Source of the DNA: Tetrastigma voinierianum
Taxonomy: Eukaryota; Streptophyta; Magnoliopsida; Vitales; Vitaceae
DNA: 64,000 nt
Assembly: GCA_016808115.1 (NCBI GenBank)
Contig: JAEQBH010001151.1
Span: 310,001-374,000 of the forward strand
Direction: 5' to 3'
In this document: piece by piece, positions 36,258-47,591 of the stretch
Layout: each line of letters opens with the position of its first letter
How positions within the stretch are numbered: the stretch's first letter is position 1
Program-made: the position numbers and the translations under genes
Notes under the pieces: generated by a model
Databases searched by the model: none
The model's input: the letters and a program-made list of their open reading frames with translations, nothing else
Told to the model about the DNA's origin: nothing

Positions 36258-38311
36258 TCATAAGACCCGAGAAATTTCAATTTCTTGAAAAATGGCAAAA
36301 TCGTAATTTCGGTTAAAAATCCGGAATTTATTATTTGGATCTCGGATGATGAAACGGATTTCACTGTTGAATCATCTCACGAAATCTAGCTACCATAAAG
36401 CGAGACAGTCGGAATTTACACGTTTTTCGAGGCATCGCGTATCGGGTGCCATAAAGCGATTTTCGATGCGACAAAAGTCACATATAACACGTACTCATGT
36501 TCCATAAGTGGAATGAGAGAGAATGAGAAAATGGACTACAAGATACAATAATGTCAAAACCTAGTTGTACAGACAAAATAAATATTTTCAATTTGATTAA
36601 ATGAGGAAAATGATAAAATATGAATAAGGTCTCTTCTCCAAATTGAAAAGAGGAAAAACGTGCCGAAATGTAGGGAGAAGAGGCGGTAAAACTGAATTGC
36701 TGCGATTTTCTAGAGAGAGAGGGACCTCCTTCTCTCTAGATTTTTGAGAGATCCGACCGTCGGAATTCTTCGAGGCAAGAAGGAAGGTTGTTCTACGCAG
36801 AGAGAGCAACGTCTGGACTCCAGTTCTAGGAAGTTTCGTCAAACACTGAAAGGTAGGGGTTTCTCCCTACTTGATTTTTATTCTTTATTTAAGTAATTTG
36901 TTAATGTTTGAGTTGATTGAGGCCGTGAGGGGTCGCTCGGACTATCCCAAACTTGGGACCGAATTATCGAAATTAATTTAGTTCAAGTGGACAAATTCGT
37001 GATTGTCCACCGATTTCTCGGGGTTTTTTATGGTGAAATTAAAAAATAAAATTGTATCAGGATATGCATGTAATGGCCTTAAATGGCCATGAGTTCTGTT
37101 CACTAAGGAACCGATGATTGGTGATTTTCCTGTGAATAGTAACCTAGGTTACACTATTCCTAGAACGTTGTTCATACAAAATAATTTTCGTGAAATAATG
37201 TATTTTGGTCGAGTAATTCAAATCGAGTTGGTCGTGTTTGATCATTAGCCCACGTGAGCTAATTTTGGATGTAATTGGATGGTGAAATTACGACATGTTT
37301 GTAAAAAAAAAAAAAAAAAATTAGATTTAAATTATGTGAATATATGCATGATTATATATTCGCATGTTTTATAAAATTTTATGGAATTACATCATGTACT
37401 TCCATATGCACTAGGGCACCTTAGAACAAGAGCGAGTGCATGAGGTGACTCGAGAGAATTGTTTCTGAGGGTTGACTAAATAAAATAAAAATTACTCTGA
37501 GTGGGTAGTCCATATATAAAATATCAATCGTTGAGCTCTAATCTTAATTGATAAACATCTGAGGGTAGTCCATATAAAATATCACCGTCTGGAGACGGCC
37601 CAATTGATATCTCGAGGGTAGTCCACTAAATATAACATCTGGAGCATGCCCACTATTTATATAGTATTCCGAGGGTAGTCCACAAATAATAACAAATAGT
37701 TTTATTAAAAATAATGTTTCTATACGTAGGCTTAGGCAAGTGTGAGGGAGTTTCCGTGAGGACTCCTGGGTAATGAGTTGTACGTAGATATTCAAGTAGA
37801 TCATGCATTCGCTTGAATGCGTTTATTTTTGGAGCATTGCATATGCACTTAGTGGAGAGTAGCCCATTTAGGGTGATTCCACTACTAAGCATTAGCTCAC
37901 CCTGTCGAGGGAACATATTTTCAAAGTACGTGAGCGCACGAGAGACGCCTTCCTGGCCCTGGGAGGTCAAGTTCGAGAAGAGTTTCTGTCAGGGCTTTGT
38001 TTTTATTATATGTATATATATTAGAATGTTACATTTTAATATATGTTGTATAAAAGAGAAATTATTAACTCTTTTGAAAATATTGGATATAGTTGATAAA
38101 TTATTAGAATGAGTATTGGTTTGTGGGCCCAAGTGGCCGTATTACTAATGGATATATTGGATTGTTGGGATAGGTTATATACAGGTTATGTATCCCGGGT
38201 AGATCTCCCCGTACAAAGGAGACTCTGCCCGATTTTCGTGAGAAATGTCGGGTCACCAGACATTCACGAGTGTTTCCGCGGCTGCAATAACTGACCGGAT
38301 TCGGCGCCACA
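36258..38311 (+). mobile_element. Type A chromovirus solo LTR nested in Tat pol
   Basis: It has the same block order as 47592-49433: ACCCGAGAAATTTCAATTTC start, GATCTCGGATGATGAAACGG, a CTTCTCTCTAGA inverted pair near 36727, CCCCGTACAAAGGAGACTC near 38207, and a GCGCCACA terminus at 38311. It has no internal region and separates Tat protease from Tat RT, so it is a solo LTR inserted into the Tat element. Block A-specific sequence (CATATAACACGTACTCATG) distinguishes it from type B. A target duplication could not be read. Confidence 0.8.
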
Positions 38312-39280
38312 GCGCCCTGACAGATGTACCTATGTCGGCCTTTCCATCGAAAGAGAGAAGCCCGCTTGTAATGTGATGCTAACAAAAAATGCCGATGTGG
38401 TTCGCTCGAACCATCTCGTGACATGATTGATAAACCCCATGTACGTCGCCCACAAGTTGAACGTCCTCCCATCCGCTAGACCTATTCGACAGAAAGTACG
38501 GAACTTCCACTCGGACCGCCACCAGATCATCCAAGCCGAAGCAGGCAACCTTTTAAAGGCTGGGTTTATTAAAGAAGTAAAATACCCGGAATGGCTTGCT
38601 AACGTGGTAGTAGTTCCTAAAAAATGAGGAAAGTGGCGGGTGTGTGTAGACTACATGGATCTTAAGACGCATGTCCTAAGGATAGCTTCCCCCTACCCCA
38701 TATTGATCAGATTGTTGACGCATCAGACGGGCATGACATGTTATTTTTCTTAGATGCATTCTCCGGCTATCACCAGATCCCCATGTATCCGCCCGACGTA
38801 GAGAAAACATCTTTCATCACCCCTCATAGGCTCTTATGCTACAACGTAATGCCTTTCGGGTTAAAGAATGTCGAAGCCACCCCATCGACATTGTAACTAA
38901 GATGTTTCGACCCTTGCTGGAAACATGGAAGTATACATAGATGATATGTTGATAAAGTCCAAGGAGCGGCCGGATCACACTAACCATTTGCAACAAGTAT
39001 TTGACCTCCTCAGAACCTACGGTATGGAACTGAACCCTGCAAAATGCGCATTCGGGGTCAGCGCAGGACGGTTCCTGGGCTTCATGATGACACAGAGGGG
39101 GATAGAGGCCTACCCTTCCCAGCTTAAAGCCATTCTAGAATCTCTAGCTCTGAGCTCTAGAAAGGAAGTGCAACAACTAACTAGTAGATTAGTTTCCTTG
39201 GGATGGTTTATTTCCCGGTTCACAAACCGCTTAAAGCCCTTTTTCGCCACCCTAAGAGGAGTTAATCTGGCCGGATGGAA
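38312..39280 (+). pseudogene. Tat-lineage reverse transcriptase
   Basis: Frame 38427-38627 carries VAHKLNVLPSARPI...WLANVVVVPKK, stopped by TGA, then GKWRVCVDY. Frame 38925-39440 restarts with VYIDDMLIKSKERPDHTNHL: the YIDD catalytic box, followed by LNPAKCAFGVSAGRFLGFM. The palm between them (38700-38920) is readable only with frame changes. The motif style (VVVPKK.GKWRVCVDY, CAFGVS.G.FLGF) is that of the Tat lineage. Pseudogene because of stops and frameshifts. Confidence 0.9.
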
Positions 39281-39725
39281 TGAAGAATGTGATCGGGCCT
39301 TTACTCAAATCAAGCAGTACTTAGCCGAACCCCTGATTCTCGCAAGTCTCGACACCGGTGAAACTCTATTTGTCTACCTCGCAGTCTCAGATACAATAGT
39401 AAGTGTCGCACTGTTCAAAGAGAACGAAGATGGAAAATAGAGACATGTGTTCTTCATCAGCAAGTCTTTAGCCAATGCGAGAGCAGAGTACATCCATCTT
39501 GACGGTCGCCTTAGCCCTCGGATAAAGCGGCGAAAACTTTCCTTATCCCACGTCGGTGCATCCCATTGTTGTATTAATCAACCTCCCTGTCCGAAGCACT
39601 ATACATAAACCTGACTTATCGGGAAGAATGGATCGCTAGGCAGTCAAACTAAGCGAATACAACATCCAGTACAAGCTTAGGCTTTCATAGAAAGGCCAGG
39701 TGCTGGTTGATTTCATAGCAGAACT
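39281..39725 (+). pseudogene. Tat-lineage first RNase H
   Basis: It continues from RT: ECDRAFTQIKQYL, LFVYLAVSDTIVSVAL, then after a stop HVFFISKSLANARAEYIHL, and near 39680-39720 a GQVLVDFIAEL segment. These are the connection and RNase H domain of Ty3/gypsy pol. One in-frame stop at 39438 and several frameshifts disable it. Confidence 0.85.
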
Positions 39726-40160
39726 CCGTCAATCGGAAACGCGCCCCGACGGTTTGGATTGGTGGATTCTCAATATTGTCGGGGCGTCCAGATAATCCGG
39801 GGCAGGCATTGGTTTACAGTTAAGAACTCCGTTCGGAGACAAAATCAAGTAGGAAATCAGGCTCGGGTTCAGTGCCTCTAACAACGAGTCAAAGTACAAG
39901 GCCATCCTAGCCAGGCTCGAACTGGCAGCCGCCTTGTTTGCCGACAAACTCTTGATTCAAAGTGATTCCCAATTGGTGGTCAAGTAAGTTAACGAAGAAT
40001 TCGAGTCCTGAGACCCCCGAATGGTGAAATACGTCTCCCGAGTAAAACAACGCTTGAATAGCTTTTAAGTTTGGAAACTGGAGCACGTCCCCAAGGACTC
40101 TAATGAAAAGGCAGATGCATTAGCCTCCGTGGCCGCTTCCCTACCAATCACTTAAACCAT
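39726..40160 (+). pseudogene. Second, archaeal-type RNase H (aRNH)
   Basis: The plus strand reads GAGIGLQLRTPFGDKIK, stop, EIRLGFSASNNESKYKAIL, LLIQSDSQLVVK, then VPKDSNEKADALASVAAS. This is a complete second RNase H fold with the N-N-E-x-x-Y, S-D-S and N-x-x-A-D-x-L-A catalytic blocks. A second RNase H after the first, and before integrase, is a hallmark of Tat-lineage elements. A few stop codons are present, but it is the best preserved domain of this element. Confidence 0.85.
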
Positions 40161-41000
40161 ATTTCTACCTATTTACTATCAGTCAGTTTCATCGATTGTA
40201 TCCCCGCAGATAAATCAAATGAGCAAGGACCCCCTTCTGGATGGACCCGTTACGCTTGTATCTAAGCACGCGGGACAACTCCTGACATAGAGGACCCGAG
40301 GCCATGAAGCTTCAAGTCAGGGCAACCGAGATTCTCCTTGGTCGATGACAATATTCCAAATGATCAGCAGGAGGCCGTGTCTAAAATGGCCGACACGAAC
40401 AAAGCCCCGGTGCGTGGCCGGGTTGCATGAAGAGATATGGCAAATCCGCCCTAGCGACGAGCTACGGCCCATCGGGCCCGTACCAATGGCTGTAGGCCTC
40501 CCAGTGAAAACCTGATGCGGCCTGAAAAAAGCGATTGGATTCGGCTAGGGCAAATGGGTGGATGAGCTCCAGTACTCTGGGGCTTACGAACCACTACACG
40601 CAAACCCAGGCATGTCCCGTTTTCACAATCACGTATGGAATCTTTATAATCCCCACGGAGGGTGGTATACTACCATCTCGGATAAATAATCTGAAGAAGC
40701 GAGAGTGCGAATTAATGATCAAGGAGCTTGACCGCGATCGATGAATTACGAGTCATGACCATCCGTAAAGTATCCTACCAGTGCTGATTGGAAAGATCTT
40801 ACAATAAACGGGTAAAGCCTCGAAGGCATTCGACCACGAGACACGGTGCTAAGAAAAAGTATTTGAAAGTCTGATATTGACTACGGGAAAGTTCCAACCC
40901 AAGCGGAAGGACCATATCTTATAACGGTAGAATCTGGGCTTACACCTTAAATGAGCTTGATGGGACCCATGTACGAATGTGAAATCTGACTCATCTTAAG
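40161..41000 (+). pseudogene. Tat-lineage integrase remnant
   Basis: An ELRPIGPVPMAV segment near 40460-40500 is the pre-catalytic block, and the stretch near 40810-40930 (a DTVLRK pattern followed by EGPYLI) is the C-terminal GPY/F module. Nearly all of the catalytic core between them is missing: only about 320 bp separate the two, against about 600-700 bp expected. The enzyme is dead by deletion. Confidence 0.6.
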
Positions 41001-41065
41001 AATTGTGCTCGATAAAGAATGATTTTATATCAGCATACGAGATGTTCATTTTTCTCCTCTTATGA

Positions 41066-41330
41066 TCAACTTAAAAGTCCGGATGGCGTAGTAAAATGAC
41101 TTATCTGACCTAATAGAGATAACTTCTAGCCGGTCAACTTAAACCAGATGGCGCAGTAAAATGACCTGTCCAGCCAGGTAAATATAACTTCTAGCCGATC
41201 AACTTAAAAGTCCGAATGGCGCAGTAAAATGACCTGTCCGGCCAGATAAAGATAACTTCTAACCGGTCAACTTAAAAGTCCGGATGGCGCAGAAAAATGA
41301 CCCATCCGGCCTAGTGCCAATATTTGCCTG
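41066..41330 (+). repeat. 68-bp tandem repeat after Tat pol (four copies)
   Basis: Units start with TCAACTTAAA at 41066, 41134, 41199 and 41267. Each has GGATGGCGCAGTAAAATGAC and a CTGTCC-GGCCAG word, then ATAACTTCTAGCCG. The spacings are 68, 65 and 68 bp. Tandem repeats between pol and the 3' LTR are a known feature of Tat/Ogre elements. Confidence 0.85.
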
Positions 41331-42415
41331 AATCAACGGACGGCCCAGTAAGATGCCACTATTAGGTTCGGTTAGGAATGCATTATCTAATTCGAGTGCC
41401 TAGAAAGATATCATTCAACTCCCAGCCTAACGTCCCAGGTTGAGATTGCGAAATAAGATGCCACCTGTCCCGGGCCAAAATGATTATAGCTCTATATGAC
41501 GGTTAAAGCCCAGGAAGAAGCCTTTATCCAAAAAACAAAGAAATAAAATGAATACAAAAGCGAGAGAAAGAGATTGTCATGCAAAAATACCGTTGATTCT
41601 TTGTATTTTAGCATATTAGCCTCACCCGGCCTAGCTAGGGCTCGATAATACCCGACCTCTTCCTCGGCACCGGAAGCCCTTTTATGCATGGATCTTCTTC
41701 AAGCAGTCTTGGGCTTGCCGGTGGACAAAGCGAATGAAGAGCACAGGGGCATCGGATTCATGAAAAACTCAGGTCGGAGGAGTAGGTGCCATCCCGACAT
41801 CTCGAGAGTTTAGTCTCTCTCCGCATTATATACGTGCGCATAAGGCGGCGGTAAATCAGCGTAGTTAAAATCCGTCCTTTGCTTAGATCAAACCCGACCT
41901 CGATCTTGGAGCCTCTCGGCGGAACTCCTATCTCCCACAGCTTGAGATCATCCTTGGTGGCCCCCAACTCCATAAGTAGAGACAGTCGCTCGTCCGTCAA
42001 GCGAACACTCTCTTCCTTTACTCTCTGTCAGGCCTCCTTGGCAGCCACCAAGGCTCGTTAGATAGAGAGTCGAGATTAAGACTCCGCAAGCGGCCGCCTT
42101 ACGAGGTGGGCGGTGCATTTTACTTAGAACGATTCGATTGACACGCGCTCGGGGCGTTCCCACTTCGATCTCAACCACGCCATTACCACCTCGTGCTAGG
42201 GTGGCGGCTTCTCGATTTCCGCTGAACAGCCACATCGAAACTGGCACAGCCTCCCCCAGCTCAAGCGCCAGGATGGTGTGGCCTCTTTCAAAGGCGTCTA
42301 AGCGCAACTCTGGCGAAATCCCAGACTCAACATATAGTCGAAGCCTCTCAGCATCCCTCAACCGATTGATGAATTCACGGTGCTGGAGGGACATGTTGCA
42401 AACGGCAGTAACGAC

Positions 42416-42493
42416 CTGTAAAAAAGCAAGTTTAATCAAATGGCCCAATAACTACTTCAGAATTTTTAGTACGTACAGGTTTTACTACTTTAC
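42416..42493 (-). other. Intron 2 of antisense gene
   Basis: Minus strand: GAGTTA/GTAAAG donor at 42493 and a CTTGCTTTTTTACAG/GTCG acceptor with a polypyrimidine tract at 42416, 78 bp. The splice is in phase. Two in-frame stops (TAG TAA) lie just after the donor, inside the intron, as expected for a real intron. Confidence 0.75.
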
Positions 42494-43659
42494 TAACTCT
42501 GCCGTTTGGACGAAGTTCCGGTTGCGAATCTATATCCTGTCTTCTACTATTTGATAAATGTCCTCCTTTTTAATACCAACGGGAACAGCAACCGAATACT
42601 CCTCACCCTCTCCTGCTTCCCGGGCTCTCACAGGTAGTTGGAGCGTCCTCGGGTACAAATCGTCTAGACGATCAACTGCAGACTCACCCTGATTTAAGGG
42701 CTTCTAGTGGTGGAGGATGGACTTGATGTCCTCAAGCCTGGGTACTGCCACTTCCTCCATCACCGAAGCCGGGACGCAAGGGGGCAGATATGAGTTGAGC
42801 AAGATCCAGTCGAGCGACAGCGGCCTCTTGCGCCCTATTAGCGCGAGCTTAGCAGCACCCGGAAGGCTTTCCGGCCCTTCGGGAGGGTGAATCACTTGCA
42901 ACGCAGAAGGAATTAGAGCTTCCTCCCTTGGCTCTTCATGGGCAATCTCCTTCGGGAGAGGCTGGGATCAAAGTGGTTTGTATCTCCGAACCCCCATCCA
43001 TAGGAGGGCGGACTGATCCTTCGGCCCGTTAGGCCTCCCGTTCAACTTCCTCCTGCCGTTTTCGCTTTCTGACGGCATAACGGTCTAGCAATCCTGTAAT
43101 TTCTTCCTCCTCCGAATGAGAGGGTCGGTTGGGCTCAAAGTGAACCCAAGGTATAAAATCTTCCACCTGGGCCCCGCAAGCACTTCCCCTAGGTGGTCCT
43201 CTTCTTTTCGATCGTCAATACTCGGGGGGCAGGACCAATCCTTTTTCTTGAAAGTAGAGAAGCCCCGCCCGGACAAATGCTACTTGCCTGCGGGCCGGTG
43301 CGAGGTAGGGGCGAAGCTGGAACCAACAGTGGGCTGACAAAGGGAGCAGGCAGGCCGTAATGCTTGTTCCCGGCTCAATGCTTCGGCCTCTAGGCCCCTG
43401 GGTGATGGTGCACGGCCTGCGAGCAAATCTAGTAGATCGGTGGTAACGAAGTGTTCTCCGTCCACAATCTCTGATGGCAGCGAGAGAGGAATAATCGGGA
43501 GACTATAGGGAGCCGGGCTCCGTCTCACGTCAGTAAGGTTCTTCAAAGTCAGAAGAACCTCACAATGGCGCTCATGTTCGCAAACCTCCAAAAGTCTACG
43601 AATCTTCTCAATGCTCGCCTTCTCTACCCACTGCACCAACCTGCCTCTCCATTTTTTCC

Positions 43660-43751
43660 CTACACTAGTAATCAACAATCAAACGTGAGTAAAGTCACAA
43701 ATGCATATCCATGAATCTAAATTTATCCTACTTCCTAGTTCTTACACACAC
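43660..43751 (-). other. Intron 1 of antisense gene
   Basis: Minus strand: CCAG/GTGTGTGTAAG donor at 43751 and GATTACTAGTGTAG/GGAAA acceptor at 43660, 92 bp. Removing it keeps one reading frame, which links a protein block to the next conserved block. Confidence 0.75.
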
Positions 43752-44469
43752 CTGGAAAGCACTGCGACCGGTTAATGTCAAACAGTAGGGCAGGAGAGCC
43801 TAGGGTCTCGTCCCAAGGCCCCCTTACTTTGATAACCACCTTCGCCTTCGTTTTAGGAGAATCGAGGAGCCCATTCATAAACTCTGATGGGAGTCCAGAT
43901 TATTGAGAAAGAACATCAGGCCCTATCATATGCAGTGAGGCGAAGCAAATCTCGACCAATGAAAGGTCGAGTTGATATAAGAAGTTCAGAACACTGCACC
44001 CGATAAGAATCTGGATTACGTTGGGATGAATAAGGGCTGGAGACGCCCTTGTAAGTGCTGGCCCAACAAGGCGGGCATTAGGAAAAGAAGCGAAGCCGTC
44101 ATGAAGTTGCTCGCGGGTAAAAAACACGGCATTGTGTTCCCCACCCAGAGTGGACTCATCCGGCTCATCCATTAACTTCAAGTCGATGTGATTGGGGATT
44201 TCACAGTAGGTTCTCAATTCCTCCATTGTCAGGGACGAGACGATATGGCTTGCATAAAGCTTCCCTCGCATGACCCTTGTCTGCGACACCTTGGCTGAGT
44301 GGAGGTTGGCTTCCTTACCTCTCGTCATTCTCTGAATACTCGTCGGACAAAGGGAGAGAGCGAGTATCATCCTAAGCCGTACACCAGAAATGGAAAAAGA
44401 GTAACCACTAGGCACGAGTAAGCCACTAGGGCTAATAAATGGCCCTAGACCTACCCTCACCCGAGAACT

Positions 44470-45647
44470 TTCTGTAGTAGGAAGAAGGCGGAGTGAAGAA
44501 AGATTGACACACTAGCAAGGGAATAGTGATTACTGTACGAGAATGATTAGGCTTACGAAGAGCGTTCGCAACCAAACGCAAAGTCGCAATGATGTATGCG
44601 AGAAGATTCTTAGGAACTATTGAAAGATGCTAACTCGAGAATGGTAGGAAGGAAAGGAAAAACTCTAATAATGACCCCACTATATCTTGACCACTTAGGA
44701 CCTACGAGCGCATTAAATGCGGCGCCAGTCCATCACCCCTCCAGTCACTTCGTTTCCTAACCACGATCCGACTCCTAGGGCATAATTGGGGAATACGGGC
44801 CAGGATAGTGGGCCCTCTTTTTGTCCGAACCCTTTGGGCCCAAATCCTAAGACATTCCATTAGCTTGGATCCTTTGGACATCCCGGTGATGGCGTTGGAT
44901 TAGTCCACCTTTGAGCAGTAAAATGCAGACTCTTAGGAAGAACAAGTACATGAATGTCAGCGAGTACCATTTGTCATCTGCAAAGCGACACTCTTCGTAC
45001 ATTCGAGCCGCTTCTGATTCGTGACCATATTCGCCGGTTACATAACTCCCTAATCAAATGTGATGAAATCGAGAAAAGAAGAAGAAAGAAGCAGTAGAAG
45101 AAAGAAAGAAGTAAAGCGGGTGAGAGAGACACGAGTAGCAGCGGTGCTACTAGGCAAAAGATGGAGAGGGAGGAGGATCAGGAGGGGAGATAAAATCGAA
45201 GAACCTGCACGCGAGGTGTCTCGGATGCAAAGTTCCATTGACTTGAGCCTCCCAAAAGCTTGCCATAGCATAAATGCTCCATTCCGACTCCGCTTAAACC
45301 ATTCGATCTTCGATCCAATTCATGCTTGGATAGCATGATCAAGTCGGCGATCGCAAGCATCCTTCAATAAGCAACCCGCTAAATCCAATTTATGTCAATG
45401 ATCAATTATCTTCTCTCGACGGAGGAATGTGGGTAATCGATAGCACCACGAATACCGTCATTCTCCAGCCTTTTATAGTAGCATCCAGCTCCGGGGTCAT
45501 CTCAAGCTACGTGACATCTAATGCACTTTCACAAAATTTAGAAAATTAACATTGAAATTTAACAGCATTAATTGCATCGCATTTCCCAATGATATAAGTG
45601 ATCAAGCATGTCACTCTTTTTCTAGGTAGGGACGTCGCCTTCCCGAT
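44470..45647. other. Tat non-coding region between antisense gene and 3' LTR
   Basis: No pol or gag motif. It should hold the promoter and leader of the antisense gene. A purine-rich GAAGAAGAAAG stretch (45065-45115, plus strand) would be a CT-rich leader for the antisense transcript, a common feature of plant 5' UTRs. Short overlapping frames at 45050-45360 are produced by that simple sequence. Confidence 0.5.
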
Positions 45648-45660
45648 GGAAAAAGGGGGC
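45648..45660 (+). other. Polypurine tract, Tat element
   Basis: GGAAAAAGGGGGC lies five bases before the LTR start TGAGTGCC, the expected plus-strand primer. Confidence 0.8.
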
Positions 45661-45665
45661 ATTAA

Positions 45666-46340
45666 TGAGTGCCTTGGGCGCGACCAGGCCCTCTGGCTAA
45701 CATGGCCCTTTTGATTAGAGGTACGTGGTTGGGTAGGCCCCGTCTGTCAGGCCGCGAAGCCCAACTTAGGAGCCCGGATCCAAATACCCTTCTATAGCCA
45801 AAGAAGGGGTTGGCATTCCACGGATGCCATTTCCCGGAGAGGCTTCATCTAACAAGGGTTGATGAGTAGGCTCCCCCGAAAAGAGAATGCACCCTCTCAT
45901 GCCTTGTCATGAATTCAAGGCAAACAAACCCCTTCGGGGCCCGACGTCGGGAAATCGTCCGCCAAGGAAATAGTCCTCATACGTAAATCGGCGCCCAGCT
46001 CTCTATCGATTCTTCCTTTTAAATGGAAGAATTAGTATCCGTCAGCGATATATGCGCCACCTTCTCCTTCCGGTTTGAGAGGAAATCATCCACTTACCAT
46101 GAAAAGTGGATCCCCTTCCTCCCTGATAAAAGAAAGCCATGACACGAAATAAGGGATGGAACTCAAGCCTCAAAACTCCGAATCTTTAAGCAAGGAAGAC
46201 GAAAGAGATCTAACTTGAGCGTCGGAGAGGCGACGGCGGAGACCCTCCCCCACCGCTTTCTTAGTTATCTGTTTTGCAGGTTGACATAGGCTGATGCATG
46301 TTCCGACGGTCCAGTGACTCAGAGAATTCCGGAGACCACA
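45666..46340 (+). mobile_element. Tat-lineage 3' LTR
   Basis: It starts TGAGTGCCTTGGG and ends GAGACCACA, 675 bp. It shows the uninterrupted form of the 5' LTR that is split at 30701/33801, and so proves the nesting there. The TATATA that follows is close to TAGATA before the 5' LTR. Confidence 0.85.
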
Positions 46341-47280
46341 TATATATCATTTGAAACCATACCACCTTTATTTAAAATTGATGGAAGCATAATCCCTGCT
46401 TATCATTATGTTTATGTCGAAACACAGCAAAAGAACCTTTAATACCTCAGCAACAACTAGAATGAAATGACCCATTCAAAATGAATTTCCCTTTGTAATT
46501 ATAGTAGATTTAGAGATTTTCAATTTTTGATTTTGAAAAACCGAAATAAAATTTTTATCTTATTGGAGAAACCCCGAGCCATGTCAATTTGGAGAGCAAG
46601 CCATTAGAAAAATTTTGAACCCAAAATTTTTATAACTTGAATAACGAGTTTTTATCATCAACTAGCTTTGGGCAGATTCACTTCAAATGTCTTAAATCGT
46701 GATGATGCAAACTTAGGAGAAAATCTAGATGAAGGCGCTGCGTGACTTAGAAAATGCAATGGAAGGATAACGATAACATCAAATCTTGCAACAGTGTTCA
46801 ACTTAGCAAAAACAGCCCGTAGCAGACATTTCAGAACCAAGCTTATCTTGATCTCACAAGAAGACAAAAAAAGAAAGGAACGTGTCAAAATTTTTGAAGA
46901 CCTGAAGAAAAGACAAAATTTTTGTACAAAAGTTGATGACACTTTTAAAACTTTTCATTTATTAGGCATAGTAAATGTGTATAGTAAAGTACTTGTCCTT
47001 TTAGGACACTTGTTTCGCAAATTAATGTTTTAGGTAGATATTTTTAAATTTTAAGTTTTGTCTTTAGCTTGTCAAAAGTCTATAAATGACTTGAGTGTAC
47101 ATACGTAAGGGGCATGAGCAAAAAGAATAGAGTGCATAGTTGAGTGAGAAAGAGAGAAGTGAGTTTGTAATCAAAAAGTTTGAAACAATAAAATTGTAAA
47201 TATTTATTTCCAATTCTCTTTTGTTCGTACTTTGTTTTTTTTTTTTTTAATTTTATTTAAGGGAACAAAGGGGTAAAAGA
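46341..47280 (+). pseudogene. Endogenous caulimovirid, 3' end and intergenic region
   Basis: The AT-rich composition of 27131-30206 resumes exactly at the end of the Tat 3' LTR, so it is taken as the continuation of the same relic. It contains broken frames, including 46794-47033 (79 codons: basic, KTARSRHFRTKL start; no family recognised). It then becomes non-coding with a TATA box and poly(A) signal. It ends in a purine-rich stretch (GGGAACAAAGGGGTAAAAGA) directly before an LTR. That stretch could instead be an LTR-element polypurine tract. Confidence 0.5.
47081..47192 (+). promoter_or_regulatory. TATA box and downstream poly(A) signal (pararetrovirus-like)
   Basis: TATAAAT at 47081 is followed 106 bp later by AATAAA at 47187. 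A promoter with a poly(A) signal just downstream of the start is the arrangement that gives terminally redundant pregenomic RNA in caulimovirids (and R regions in LTRs). The GAGAAAGAGAGAAG stretch between them resembles a leader. Confidence 0.5.
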
Positions 47281-47591
47281 TGTGAAACCCCGAGAAAATT
47301 TTAATTTTTACGAAAATGTTAAAATAGTGAATTCAGTTAATGAAAATCAAAATTTTTCTAGATCTCGGATGTGAGAAATGGACTTCACGTTGGAATCTTC
47401 TTCCCGGAATCTAGCCACCACGTCAAATTTCGTCGAATTCGAGGCAGGTCGAATTTCACATTTTTCGAGAGCAGCGAGGAGTAGTCTTAGGGACCTCGAC
47501 ACATTTTGAGTGGCTCACAATGTGCCATGTGTCAGGTGCAAAATTAGTCAAACATGAGCTCAAGTGTGGGACATGGGTGACATGTGGCATA
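47281..47591 (+). mobile_element. Type B chromovirus LTR head
   Basis: TGTGAAACCCCGAGAAAATT start and the type B block (GGCTCACA...GCCATGTGTC, TCAAACATGAG, GACATGTGGCAT). It is cut after 311 bp by the type A LTR beginning at 47592. No matching type B tail follows the inserted element, so the rest has been lost. Confidence 0.7.

Larger units (their letters stand above)
41690..44460 (-). pseudogene. Spliced antisense gene of Tat element (plant transposon-protein family)
   Basis: Three exons are proposed: 44460-43752, 43659-42494 and 42415-41690. Exon 1 (likely start ATG at 44328) encodes SSLTMEELRTYCEIP, then FTREQLHDGFASFPN, PALIHPNVIQILIGCSVL. This is the pattern of the 'putative gypsy-type transposon' domain found as antisense extra ORFs in Tat-lineage elements. 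Intron 1 (43751-43660) joins P-G across a CCA-G/GG codon into GKKWRGRLVQWVEK in frame. Intron 2 (42493-42416) joins QTAELV to VTAVCNMSLQHREF in frame. Exon 3 is charged and probably a degraded coiled coil. Stops (43900, 43280, 42704) and frameshifts make it a pseudogene. Its function in the family is unknown. Confidence 0.7.

Noticed and set aside
42138..42554. 138-codon plus-strand frame
   Set aside because: Shadow of the antisense Tat gene, spanning its intron 2.
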